From positions 372,001 to 436,000 of the forward strand of contig JAIXMG010000001.1 of assembly GCA_025201345.1 (NCBI GenBank): DNA of 64,000 nt, given 5' to 3'. Positions 22,968-35,088 of the stretch are shown in pieces. Position numbers and translations under genes: made by a program. Under the pieces are notes generated by a model that had not been told where the DNA came from, did not search any database, and was given only the letters and a program-made list of their open reading frames with translations. Source of the DNA: Thamnidium elegans (lineage: Eukaryota; Mucoromycota; Mucoromycetes; Mucorales; Mucoraceae). Position 1 is the stretch's first letter, and the number at the start of each line of letters is the position of its first letter.

Positions 22968-25900
22968 ATGGATAATAGCAGCTCGGGATTACCCATTCCT
23001 GTTGGTGGAACACCCTCTGCTTATACAAACCAGTATGATCAGTACGCGTACGAATCAAACCCTCAAACTGAAAAATCTCAACAAGACAAGTTGAAAGAAA
23101 AAGCTAGAAAATGGCAACAATTACAAAACAAGCGTTATGGTGAAAAGAGAAAATTCGGTAATGATATATAAACTGCGCCACCTACCAAAAATAAATTGTA
23201 TATGTATATACTAACATTACTTATATTTTAGGTTTCATTGAACATGAGAAAGCTGATATGCCTCCTGAGCATCTTCGTAAGATTATCAAGGATCACGGTG
23301 ACATGACAGCAAAGAAATTTAGACATGATAAACGTATTTATCTTGGTGCACTTAAATATGTACCTCATGCTGTTTTAAAGTTATTGGAAAATATGCCAAT
23401 GCCTTGGGAACAAGTTAGAGAAGTCTCTGTTTTATATCATATTACTGGTGCCATTACCTTTGTCAACGAAATTCCTTGGGTTATTGAACCTGTTTATATT
23501 GCTCAATGGGGTTCTCAATGGATTATGATGCGTAGAGAAAAACGTGATAGAAGACATTTTAAGCGTATGCGTTTCCCTCCCTTTGATGATGAAGAACCTC
23601 CTCTCGATTATGGTGATAATATTATGGATGTTGAACCCTTGGAAGCTATTCAAATGGAATTAGATGAAGAGGAAGATGATGCTATTTATGATTGGTTTTA
23701 TGATAACAAACCTTTAATGGATACTAAATTCGTCAATGGTTCTAGTTACCGTAAATGGCGTTTGGATTTACCTATTATGTCTACTTTATATCGTGTTGCT
23801 CATCAATTGTTATCTGACCTTAACGATAAGAATTATTTCTATCTCTTTGATCTTAATTCTTTCTTTACCGCAAAGGCTTTAAGTATGGCTATTCCTGGTG
23901 GTCCCAAGTTTGAACCCTTGTATCGTGATATGGATTCTGCTGATGATGATTGGAACGAATTTAACGATATTAACAAGATTATTATTCGTCAACCTATTCG
24001 TACAGAATATAAGATTGCTTTCCCCTTCTTGTATAACTCTCTTCCTCGTAGTGTACAGGTTTCTTGGTATCATTATCCTACTGTGGTCTTTATTCGTTCT
24101 GAAGATCCTGATCTTCCTGCCTTCTATTTTGATCCTATCATTAACCCCATCTCTTCCCGTAACATTGAGAATGCTGGTACTCAACATGAGGATGAAATCT
24201 TTGGTGACGAAGAAGAAGATACTGAGTTTACTTTACCCAACTATGTTGTTCCCTTCTTGGAAAATACCGAACTTTATACAGATAACACTGCTAATGCCAT
24301 CTCTCTTTACTGGGCTCCTCATCCTTTCGATAAGAGATCAGGTCGTACTCGTCGTGCTCAAGATGTACCTCTTGTCAAGAGTTGGTACCTTGAACATTGT
24401 CCTGCTGGTCAACCTGTCAAGGTCCGTGTATCTTACCAAAAGCTACTTAAATGTTATGTCTTGAATGCTCTTCGTCATCGTCCTCCCAAGGCTCTCAACA
24501 AGAAGTACCTTTTCCGTAGTTTAAAGGCCACTAAATTTTTCCAAACCACACAAATCGATTGGGTTGAAGCCGGTTTACAAGTCTGTCGTCAAGGTTACAA
24601 CATGCTGAATTTATTGATCCACAGAAAGAACTTGAACTACCTTCATCTCGATTATAATTTCAATTTAAAACCTGTAAAGACTTTAACTACTAAAGAAAGA
24701 AAGAAGTCTCGTTTTGGTAACGCTTTCCATCTCTGTAGAGAAATTTTGCGTTTAACCAAATTGATTGTGGATTCTCATGTGCAATATCGTCTTGGTAATG
24801 TCGACGCTTTCCAATTGGCTGATGGTCTTCAATATATCTTCTCTCATGTCGGTCAATTGACCGGTATGTATCGTTACAAGTATCGTTTGATGAGACAAAT
24901 TCGTATGTGTAAGGATTTAAAACATTTGATTTATTATCGTTTCAATACCGGTCCTGTTGGTAAGGGCCCTGGTGTCGGTATTTGGGCTCCTGGATGGAGA
25001 GTCTGGCTTTTCTTTATGCGTGGTATCGTTCCTTTGCTTGAACGTTGGTTAGGTAACTTACTTGCTCGTCAATTCGAGGGTAGACATTCAAAGGGTATCG
25101 CCAAGACTGTGACCAAGCAACGTGTAGATTCTCATTACGATTTAGAATTGAGAGCTGCTGTACTTCATGATATTATGGATGCTATGCCTGAAGGTATTAA
25201 GGGTAACAAATCTCGTACCATTCTTCAACATCTTTCTGAAGCCTGGAGAGCCTGGAAGGCTAATATTCCTTGGAAGGTTCCTGGTATGCCTGCTCCTATT
25301 GAAAACATGATTCTTCGTTATATTAAGGCTAAGGCTGATTGGTGGACTAGTGTTGCTCATTATAATCGTGAACGTATCAGAAGAGGTGCTACTGTTGATA
25401 AAACTATCTGTCGTAAGAATTTGGGTCGTTTAACTCGTCTCTGGCTTAAGGCTGAACAAGAACGTCAACATAATTATCTCAAGGATGGTCCTTACATCAC
25501 TGCTGAAGAAGCTGTTGCCATTTATACTTCTACTGTTCATTGGTTAGAAAGCAGAAAATTCTCTCCTATTCCTTTCCCTCCTCTTTCTTACAAGCATGAC
25601 ACCAAGTTATTGATTCTTGCTTTAGAACGTCTTCGTGAAGCCTACAGTGTTCAAGGTCGTTTGAACCAATCTCAAAGAGAAGAATTAGGTTTGATTGAAC
25701 AAGCTTATGATAATCCTCATGAAGCTCTTTCTCGTATTAAACGTCTCTTGTTAACTCAACGTGCTTTCAAGGAAGTTGGTATTGAATTTATGGATCTTTA
25801 TTCTCATTTGATCCCCGTTTACGATATTGAACCTCTTGAAAAGATTACCGATGCTTATCTTGATCAATACCTTTGGTACGAGGCTGATAAGCGTCATTTG

Positions 25901-28900
25901 TTCCCTGCTTGGATTAAACCCTCTGATTCTGAACCTCCACCATTGCTTGTTTACAAGTGGTGTCAAGGTATTAACAACTTGACCGATGTTTGGGATACCA
26001 CTGAAGGTCAATGTAACGTCATGATGGAAACCACTTTTAGTCGTGTCTATGAAAAGATCGATTTGACTTTATTGGGTCGTTTGTTACGTTTGATTTTGGA
26101 TCATAATTTAGCTGATTATGCTACTGCCAAGAATAACATTGTGTTGAATTATAAGGATATGAACCACGTCAATGCATTTGGTTTAATTCGTGGTCTTCAA
26201 TTTGCTTCTTTCATCTTCCAATACTATGGTCTTGTTTTGGATCTTTTGGTATTGGGTCTTCATCGTGCTAGTGAAATGGCAGGTCCTCCTCAATTGCCTA
26301 ACGATTTCTTGCAGTACCGTGATGTAGATACTGAAACAAGACATCCTATTCGTCTTTACTCTCGTTATGTTGATCGTATTCACATCTTCTTTAGATTTAC
26401 TGCTGACGAAGCTCGTGATTTGATCCAACGTTACTTGACTGAACATCCTGATCCCAATTTCGAAAACATTGTTGGTTACAATAACAAAAAGTGCTGGCCT
26501 CGTGATTGTCGTATGCGTTTAATGAAACACGATGTCAATTTAGGTCGTGCTGCATTCTGGGATATCAAGAACCGTCTTCCTCGTTCTTTAACTACTATCG
26601 AATGGGAGAACAGTTTTGTTAGTGTTTACTCTCAAGATAATCCAAACTTGTTGTTCTCTATGAGTGGTTTTGAAATTCGTATCTTGCCCAAGATTAGAAG
26701 TATGAACGAAGAATTCACTTTGAAGGATGGTGTTTGGAATTTGGTCAATGAACAAACCAAGGAAAGAACTGCTCAAGCTTATTTACGTGTAGATCAAGAA
26801 TCAATGGATAAGTTCCATAACCGTATTCGTCAGATTTTGATGGCCTCCGGTAGTACTACTTTCAGTAAGATTGCTAACAAGTGGAATACTGCTTTGATCG
26901 GTTTAATGACCTATTATCGTGAAGCTGTTGTTCATACACGTGAGTTACTCGATTTACTTGTTAAATGTGAGAACAAGATTCAAACTCGTGTCAAGATTGG
27001 TCTTAACTCCAAGATGCCTTCTCGTTTCCCTCCTGTTGTCTTTATGACACCTAAAGAATTGGGTGGTCTTGGTATGCTCTCTATGGGTCACGTCTTGATT
27101 CCTCAATCTGATTTACGTTGGTCCAAGCAAACCGAAACTGGTATCACTCATTTCCGTTCTGGTATGTCTCACGATGAAGATACTCTTATCCCTAACTTGT
27201 ACCGTTATATCCAATCCTGGGAATCTGAATTTGTTGACTCTCAACGTGTTTGGGCTGAATATGCTTTAAAGCGTCAAGAAGCCAATGCACAAAACAGACG
27301 TTTAACTTTGGAAGATTTAGAAGATTCTTGGGATCGTGGTATTCCTCGTATCAATACTCTTTTCCAAAAGGATCGTCATACGCTTGCTTACGATAAGGGT
27401 TGGCGTGTACGTACTGATTTCAAACAATATCAGGTTTTGAAGAACAATCCATTCTGGTGGACTCATCAACGTCACGATGGTAAACTTTGGAACTTGAATA
27501 ACTATCGTACTGATATGATCCAAGCTCTTGGTGGTGTTGAAGGTATTTTGGAACATACTTTGTTTAAGGGTACTTACCATAAGGATTGGCACGGTCTTTT
27601 CTGGGAGAAGGCTTGTTTTGCTGCTGGAACCAAGATTATGTTGGCTGATGGTACTTGTCAAAAGGTTGAGGATATTACTATGGACGATCAATTAATGGGT
27701 GATGATGGTACTCCTCGTCAAATTAAAAAGGTTGTTACTGGTGAATCCGAGCTTTATGATGTTGTCTTTGAAGGTGGTGAAAAGATCACTGTCACCGGAA
27801 ACCATATTCTTTGTTTCAAACCTGCTCATCGTCAAACTTTAGCTTGGTCTCAACAAAAGAATGCTTATGTTGTTACTTGGTTCAACGGTCAAGATAGAGT
27901 TCGTGAATTTGTAGTTGAAGGTGATAATAAGGTCGCTGCTTATGCTGATGCTAAATCCTTCTATGACGCTTTCACTATCGATGTATCTGATAAGGATCAA
28001 ATTATGGAAACTACTGTTGAGGAGTACTTGCAAATGTCTGCTATTGAACAATCCAAATGGTTGGCTTATCGTGTCGGTCTTGAGTTTGAAGAAAAGGAAA
28101 CTACTGTTGATCCTTATGTTCAAGGTCTTTTGGAAGGTGATAACGATGGTGCTGATATTTTTGTCAAGTATGCCGAACCTTTGTCTATGCGTGTCTTGTG
28201 TGCTGAAGGAACTATCAAATACGATATTGCTAAGCCTGTTGCCGAATCTCCTTATGTTGATCAAATCCGTGTCGTCTCTATGGATACTGTCAATGTAGGT
28301 CAAGAGATCACTATGGATAGTGCTCACGCTGAACCTGAAAAGTTTGAATTGGACTTTGAATGGTCTGGTGCTATCTCTGATTGTTCCGAGGCTTCCTTCA
28401 GTGATTGTTCTGATATTGCTGAATTTGCTGACTTGTCCTTGGCTGCTACTACTGATGCCGGTTTAGAAATTGTTGAAAGTAAGGAGCCTTTACAAATGAT
28501 TCAACCTTGGGAATTCACTCAAGTAAAGAACATTGAAGGTACTCACCAAGTCAAGGATCTCTCTGTTCTTGGTAACGTCTCTGCTGCTACTAAATCTATT
28601 CCTGATGTATACAAGTATAATTCCAAGCGTGTTCGTCTTTTGGTTCTTGCTGGTATTTTGGATGCTAGTGCTACTTATAACAAGCAAGATCATGTATTCT
28701 CTCTCACTCAAGGTGTAGGTAAGGAACAATTGTTTGCTGATACTATCTGGCTTGCTCGTAGTTTGGGTCTTGGTGTCTCTATTGACCAAGAATCCAAGTC
28801 TTGTCATATTGGTGGTAACATTGAACAAATTCCTTGTCTTGTTAAGCGCATTGATACTCGTCAACATCGTTTATCTACTGATCCTTTGGTCAGCACAATT

Positions 28901-31483
28901 GAAATTATTCGCAAGCTTCCTACTCATGGTACTTTCTTTGGTTTCAAGGTTGATGACAATCAACGTTTCTTGGGAGAAAACTTTATGGTTTTACATAATT
29001 CTGGTTTCGAAGAAAGTATGAAGTCCAAGAAACTTACTAATGCTCAAAGATCCGGTTTGAACCAAATTCCTAATCGTCGTTTCACACTCTGGTGGTCTGT
29101 TACTATTAATCGTGCTAATGTTTATGTTGGTTTCCAAGTCCAACTTGATTTAACCGGTATCTTTATGCACGGTAAGATTCCTACACTCAAGATTTCTCTT
29201 ATTCAGATTTTCCGTGCACATTTGTGGCAAAAGATTCATGAGGCTTTAACTATGGATTTCGCACAAGTGTTTGATCGTGAATTAGAGGCTCTTCAAATTG
29301 AAACTGTTCAAAAGGAAACTATTCATCCCAGAAAGTCTTACAAGATGAATTCTTCTGCTTCTGATATCTTGTTGTTTGCTGCCTATAAGTGGCCTGTCTC
29401 TCGTCCTTCGCTCTTGAGTGATCCCAAGGATGTAATGGAAGGTCCTACTACTACCAAATACTGGCTTGATATTCAATTGAGATGGGGTGATTATGATTCT
29501 CATGATATTGAAAGATACACTCGTGCCAAGTTCTTGGATTACACTACCGATAACATGAGTATTTATCCCTCTCCTACTGGTCTTATGATTGGTGTCGATT
29601 TAGCTTATAACTTGTACTCTGCTTATGGTAACTGGATTCCAGGTATGAAGCCTTTGGTTCAACAAGCTATGGGTAAGATCATGAAGGCTAATCCTGCTCT
29701 TTATGTTCTTCGTGAACGTATCAGAAAGGCTCTTCAATTGTATTCATCTGAACCTACTGAACCTTACTTGTCTTCTACTAACTATGGTGAATTATTCAGT
29801 AATCAAATTATTTGGTTTGTTGATGATACCAATGTTTATCGTGTCACTATTCACAAGACCTTTGAGGGTAATTTGACTACTAAACCTATTAACGGTGCTA
29901 TTTTCATCTTTAACCCACGTACTGGTCAACTTTTCTTGAAGATTATTCATACGTCTGTCTGGGCTGGTCAAAAGCGTTTAGGTCAATTGGCTAAATGGAA
30001 GACTGCAGAAGAAGTGGCTGCTTTGATTCGTTCTCTTCCTGTTGAAGAACAACCTAAGCAGATTATTGTTACTAGAAAGGGTATGTTGGATCCATTGGAA
30101 GTTCATTTACTCGATTTCCCCAATATTGTTATCAAGGGTTCCGAACTTCAATTACCTTTCCAAGCTTGTTTGAAGGTAGAAAAGTTTGGTGATTTGATCT
30201 TGAAGGCTACTGAACCTCAAATGGTCTTGTTCAATTTATACGATGATTGGTTAAAGACTTTCTCTTCTTATACTGCTTTCTCTCGTTTGGTTCTTATTTT
30301 ACGTGCTCTTCATGTCAATACCGATAAGACCAAGATGATCTTGCGTCCTGATAGAAGTACCATTACTGAACCTCATCATATCTGGCCAACTCTTTCTGAT
30401 GAAGAATGGGCCAAGGTTGAAGTTCAATTGAAGGATTTGATTTTAGCTGATTATGGTAAGAAGAACAATGTTAACGTTGCATCTCTTACACAATCCGAAA
30501 TCAGAGATATCATTTTGGGTATGGAAATTCAAGCACCTTCTCTTCAACGTCAACAAATTGCTGAAATTGAAAAGCAAACCAAGGAACAATCCCAATTGAC
30601 TGCTGTTACAACCAAGACTCGTAATATTCATGGTGATGAAATGATTGTTACTACCACTAGTAACTACGAACAAGCTACTTTCTCTAGTAAGACTGAATGG
30701 CGTATTCGTGCTATCTCTGCTACCAATTTGTATTTGAGAACCAACCATATCTATGTTAACTCGGACGATATTAAGGAACATACTTATACTTATGTTATGC
30801 CCAAGAACGTATTGAAGCGTTTCATTACCATTTCTGATTTACGTACTCAAATTGCTGGTTTCATGTATGGTGTCAGTCCTCCTGATGCACCTAACGTTAA
30901 AGAAATTCGTTGTGTTGTCATTCCTCCTCAATGGGGTACACATCAAACTGTTCACTTACCCCACACTCTTCCTGAACATGAATACTTGGCCGATTTGGAA
31001 CCCTTGGGTTGGATCCATACTCAACCTCAAGAATTGATGAATATCTCTCCTCAAGATGTTACTACTCATGCCAAATTATTAGTCAACAATAAGAATTGGG
31101 ATGGTGAAAAGACTGTTACTTTAACTTGTTCTTTCACCCCTGGTTCTTGTTCTCTTTCTGCTTACAAGTTATCTCCTGCTGGTTTCGAATGGGGTAAGAC
31201 TAATATTGATCCTGGAAATCAACCTCAAGGTTACTTGCCTACTCATGGTGAAAAGGTTCAAATCTTGTTATCTGATCGTTTCCTTGGTCACTTTATGGTT
31301 CCCTCTGAAGTTTGGAATTACAACTTTATGGGTGCTCAATTTAGTGCCAATATGAATTATAGACTTGTTTTGGATGTTCCCAAGGAGTTCTATCATGAAT
31401 CTCATCGTGCTGCTCATTTCATGAACTTTAGTAGTGAAACTGAAGCTACTACTGAAGCTGATATTGAAGATAATTTCGCTTAA
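22968..31483 (+). CDS. PRP8: Pre-mRNA-processing-splicing factor 8, with in-frame intein
   Basis: Two exons, 22968-23157 and 23232-31483, encode 2813 residues, or 2351 after removal of a 462-residue intein, close to human PRPF8 (2335). Prp8 is the central U5 snRNP scaffold that cradles the spliceosome active site. Features in order: a Gly/Ser/Pro-poor N-terminus, PRO8NT ([30 protein letters not shown]), the large RT-like/linker/endonuclease-like body, the RNase H-like domain ([20 protein letters not shown]) and a C-terminal MPN/JAB domain ending in an acidic tail. The intein interrupts FWEKA / [19 protein letters not shown]. Codon use is strongly biased (GGT, CGT, CTT, GTT, AAG), as expected of an abundant protein. 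Only one spliceosomal intron is present, unlike neighbours. Confidence 0.97.
27614..28999 (+). mobile_element. PRP8 intein with degenerate LAGLIDADG endonuclease
   Basis: A 462-residue in-frame insertion (PRP8 residues about 1525-1986) beginning [13 protein letters not shown] and ending FMVLHN before Ser. Splicing parts look intact: Cys1, block B TVTGNH (Thr61-His64), block [13 protein letters not shown], penultimate His461, Asn462 and Ser+1. It should therefore splice itself out. A homing-endonuclease-like core lies between. The first motif [11 protein letters not shown] (168-178) keeps the acidic residue, but the second, LAGILDASA (345-353), has Ser where the second motif's catalytic Asp should be. 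An acidic, Ser/Cys-rich segment (about 255-290) separates them. Its codon use matches PRP8, suggesting long residence. The insertion point is, from memory, a known fungal PRP8 intein site. Confidence 0.93.
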
Positions 31484-31628
31484 TCTATTTTTTTCTCTCT
31501 CCCTCTCTCTTATACACTTTCGCACACACACACACATTGTACAAAAATAATAAATCTTTTTTTTTTATATAGCTTATTGTTACACACATAAAATTATACC
31601 ATTTGTTTTATTTTTTACTTTATCAACT

Positions 31629-32234
31629 TTAACTTCCGCGATAAGTGGTATATGAATAAGGACTAATTAACAATGGGATATGATAATGTTGTTCAGGGTT
31701 AGCAAGCTCAAATACAATCTATATAGAAAATTAATTAGTTTGATGATAAGTTTTATTTATCTAGTCTTTTTTTCTTCTTTTTTTTTACCTGGACATAAGG
31801 ATAAAAACACTCTTGACCAATCTTTGAGAAAAAGGCTTGCGTTTCGAAAGTGACACGGTAAATACCTTTCTCGGCTTTATATCCATCAGGTAATAAAGTA
31901 GGGCAACGACCGTCACTATTAGTTTGACTATAAAAATACAATATGTTAAATACATGATATCAATTTTTTTTGTAGGACTTACGAGGTAGAAAGAGTAGTG
32001 AATCCACCAGCTGAATCTAACTTTTCGATCTTTACATCGATATTTTGTCCTGGTGTACCCAAAGAAGCAATAAGGACATGACAAGTTACAGGACTTTTAT
32101 GTGCAGACATGGTAGGCTAGATTTTTTGTAATTAATATGTATATATATATATATCGTATACATGGTTATAAAAAAGTAATAAATACCTTTAAATGTTGTT
32201 TGACTGTTTCTAGTCTAGAGGAAGCAGAAGACAT
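31629..32234 (-). CDS. 5-hydroxyisourate hydrolase (transthyretin-like)
   Basis: Four exons (32234-32187, 32116-31983, 31927-31789, 31718-31629) give 136 residues. The start exon encodes MSSASSRLETVKQHLK, matching the usual 'RL..i..HL' leader. The body has SPVTCHVLIASLGTPGQNI, NSDGRC and RVTFETQAFF. The C-terminal YRGS tetrapeptide distinguishes the hydrolase from transthyretin. The enzyme converts 5-hydroxyisourate to OHCU in urate degradation. No PTS1-type ending is seen, and a PTS2-like RL..V..HL at residues 7-15 is possible, which would place it in peroxisomes (inference). The gene is tail to tail with PRP8, 145 bp apart. Confidence 0.93.
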
Positions 32235-32887
32235 AAGATACAAAAAAAGAAAAAAGAACAAGAAAATAAAACTAAAAAATCCATTTTTATACCTGCTATA
32301 TATTTCAATCGCAGCTTGCTTTTTTTTTTTAATCTAGCTTTAGCCTTTACTTGTGTCTTCCATACTTTGGCTAAGTTTTCTTGTCTGCAATGATGATCAG
32401 GTTTGGATAGCAAGTAGCATATATATCTACATTATAATTCTTCTATTGAAAATTCGTTATACTGAAATATTTAATTTCTATAACTAAATTTTATGTTGGA
32501 TTACGAACTTGCAAACACATCAATGGTGTCTTTTTTTTTATTTTGCTGCATATCCATTAAAAAACTTCAAATTGATCCTTGCATTAAAATCAATTGGGGG
32601 TCATAAGAGTTTTCGCGATATACACAACTACTTCGCAAAATTTACTTACTCTACTAATCACCTTTTCTAAACTGGGATCCCTTTACTAATATTTTATTTA
32701 TCATAATTCCTACAGAAGCAGAAAACGTTATAATGTAACTATGTAGGCTTCGTCACTAATTTAAATACGTCAAAAGGTAACCATTGACAACTACACAATA
32801 GTAAAAGCGGTAGCACAAAATTACTTTCATTTTTCTTTTTTTTTAAAAAAAAAAAAAAAAAACTCATGTAGACGCTCGCATAACACA

Positions 32888-32923
<36 letters not shown>

Positions 32924-33049
32924 CATCACAGCATATACATGTATATATATCAAAACTGCTGAAAAGTTTTCCTTTTTTTTATTTTAAATTTTAGCGCTCG
33001 ATTGGTGTATAGTGTATATATAAACTCTTTCTTTTTTATTGTTCGTAAA
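32235..33049. other. Intergenic with (CT)n tract
   Basis: About 815 bp between the hydrolase start and the NDUFB9 3' end, both on the minus strand. It contains a T/A palindromic tract at about 32838-32862 and (TC)n at 32891-32919. No gene supported. Confidence 0.5.
32891..32919. repeat. (TC)n microsatellite
   Basis: About 14 uninterrupted TC units in the spacer upstream of the hydrolase gene. Confidence 0.9.
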
Positions 33050-33523
33050 TTAATGGTGATGAGCAGAAGGATCATTCTACAACAAAAAAGAATTATCATT
33101 AATACAATTTTTTTTTAAAAAAAAATACAATAAAAAAATCGATATACTTACAACAATAGGAGGAAGGTTACGTTCCCATTTGGTACCTTCGGGACCCAAG
33201 GCGACTAAAGAAAAAAAGAAAGAAAAACAGTCAGTACAAAAATAAAAAAAAAGATCTCGAACATATTTAGAAAAAAAGATCAAATTACATTTATAAGGAT
33301 CGGGGTGAGCCCATTCTTCGAGCTCCTTCTCTGCGTTTTGAACAAGAACTTGAATTTCCTTGGGGTTGGTAACAGATTTGTTTTGTTCGAATTGAGCTCT
33401 AATACCTAAAGCTTTTTGACGCCATAAATCACGTTGGATATACCAATCAAGTGAAAGCTTCAATGAACGCTTATAGAGTGATTGAACGTGCAAACGATGA
33501 GCTACTGAAACTGGAGATGACAT
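33050..33523 (-). CDS. NDUFB9: NADH:ubiquinone oxidoreductase subunit NDUFB9 (LYR protein)
   Basis: Three exons (33523-33289, 33204-33152, 33076-33050) encode 104 residues. The LYR-type motif (QSLYKRSLKLSLDW), IQRDLWRQKALGIRAQFEQN, and the segment HPDPYKFALGPEGTKWERN correspond to the B22/NDUFB9 accessory subunit of mitochondrial complex I. It sits in the membrane arm and binds acyl carrier protein through the LYR fold. The last exon is only nine codons, ending HHH-like (AHHH). The upstream extension to 33634 is low complexity and lies outside the conserved start. Confidence 0.9.
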
Positions 33524-33735
33524 GTTACAGAAAAAAAAAGAGAGAGGGGGGAGGTTTTTTTTTAAAGGTAAATTGATATAAAAAAAATCAAAACAAAAAC
33601 ATAGTCTTGGATAAGGTATGGTTATCTCCGCCATGTTGCGGGGTGTGCAAAACGAAAACGTTAAAGCCTACGTCACCTTTTAACTTATTTATATGAATGT
33701 AGTATGAAGGAAAATATTTTATTTAAGAAGGAAGA

Positions 33736-34080
33736 TTAAGATGGTGATGAATAAGAATTGTAATGTGAGTAGCCATGATGAGATTGAGGTATGTCTTGTT
33801 CGTATTGATTATCAAATAAATCGTTACTAGTATCATTACTATACATAATATTATCGTCGTCTGACATAGCTCTTGTATCCTCTTGGTTACTGATACTTGT
33901 CGGATCGATTATACTTGGTTTCCCTCGAATTAAAATTGTTGCTCCCACTTGAACATTTTTTAACCTTTTTTCCGCTAATTTTTCTTCCATTTGTGTAATT
34001 TCTATCAATTTATCTTGTGCTGATTGTTTCTTTGAGTACCAGCGAGAACTACTAGCTACTGATGTCAGTGACGGATACAT
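33736..34080 (-). CDS. Hypothetical protein, 114 residues
   Basis: A single open frame with ATG at 34080. It shows a Ser-rich start, a short Glu/Lys-rich helix (about residues 18-45, likely coiled coil), a central basic/hydrophobic piece (VGATILIRGKPSIID) and an Asp/Asn/Ser/His/Tyr-rich tail. I do not recognise a family. It faces the chromodomain gene divergently across 130 bp. Codon use is ordinary for the window. It could be a small mitochondrial or regulatory protein, or part of a longer spliced gene whose other exons I could not find. Confidence 0.5.
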   Translation of the reverse strand: MYPSLTSVASSSRWYSKKQSAQDKLIEITQMEEKLAEKRLKNVQVGATILIRGKPSIIDPTSISNQEDTRAMSDDDNIMYSNDTSNDLFDNQYEQDIPQSHHGYSHYNSYSSPS

Positions 34081-34210
34081 TTTTTTTACGAAATATAAAG
34101 CGAAAAAAAAAAAAGATTTTTTGTTTTTGTTTGTACGTGACCTGATTTAAACTATCTCTTTTCTTCTTTTTTTTATATAAATATATTCATATATATATAA
34201 AGCAAACGCC

Positions 34211-34333
34211 ATGGACTCAAACAAGAATGAACTAATTGAATCTGACGAGGAAGTATACGAAGTAGAAGGATTGGTGGGACACCGACATCCATTGAGTACC
34301 AAGGTAAAAGAAAAAGACCTATTATTATGAACA

Positions 34334-34368
<35 letters not shown>

Positions 34369-34972
34369 TTGACATTCTGACAGAACCACGTTGAGTACCT
34401 TGTTAAATGGAAAGACTATACTGATGAGTACAACTCTTGGGAGAACGAAGATAATATGTAAATAATAATAAAAAAAAGACACATATGTATCAATGATATA
34501 TATAACTGATTTGATATAGCTTCTCCACGGAGTTGATCGAGAACTATTGGAGTAAACAGCATTGTACGTTAGAAGAATTCAGAAGCAGAGCACACCGAAA
34601 AAAACCAAAATTATCATCCAGTACAGAAAATAACCCTTCACCTTATGCGGTAATGTTGGATATTGAAAGAAGACAAAAATTGAATGAATTGAAATCTGCT
34701 ACAATAACCGCTGATCCACCTGCAGGATTAAAGTGGTCAGATCTCGACTCTGTTAATAACGTGTTTCATTCTGGCGTCAGTACATATTTTGCCGAAGTAA
34801 CATGGAATCGACCTGATACAATCTCTTTTGTACCAACCAGATTATTACGAAAACACTGCCCCTTAAAGGTAACGTATACTAATCCTTGTTTATTTTTTTT
34901 GCAAATAATAACCTTTTTTTTTCATTTTAGCTTATTTACTTTTACGAAGCTCATGTTGACTTCCAAAAGTAA
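34211..34972 (+). CDS. HP1-type chromodomain and chromo-shadow protein
   Basis: Four exons (34211-34303, 34384-34457, 34520-34868, 34931-34972) give 185 residues. An acidic leader precedes a chromodomain (about 14-66: EEVYEVEGLVGHR, then HVEYLVKWKDYTDEYNSWEN, then STELIENYW) with the expected aromatic cage residues for methyl-lysine H3K9 binding. A hinge of about 45 residues with basic and Ser/Pro parts follows, and then a chromo-shadow-like domain (PPAGLKWSDL...YFAEVTWN...FVPTRLLRKHCPLKLIYFYEAHVDF) for dimerisation. This is the HP1/Swi6 layout, implying heterochromatin function. Intron 1 contains a 31-nt poly-A tract (34335-34365). Confidence 0.9.
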
Positions 34973-35088
34973 ATAATACCACTTTTTTTTTCTCCAGTCA
35001 CGGAAAAAAAAACGCGCCTTTAAAATAGTTTATTCACTCGCGTTTTTTTTTTCTTCTTCCTGTTGAACATAACAATAATAATAATAAA

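Noticed and set aside
23432..31037. Many long open frames opposite to or in other frames of PRP8
   Set aside because: They are shadows of the biased PRP8 codon use; none resembles a family and PRP8 accounts for the DNA.
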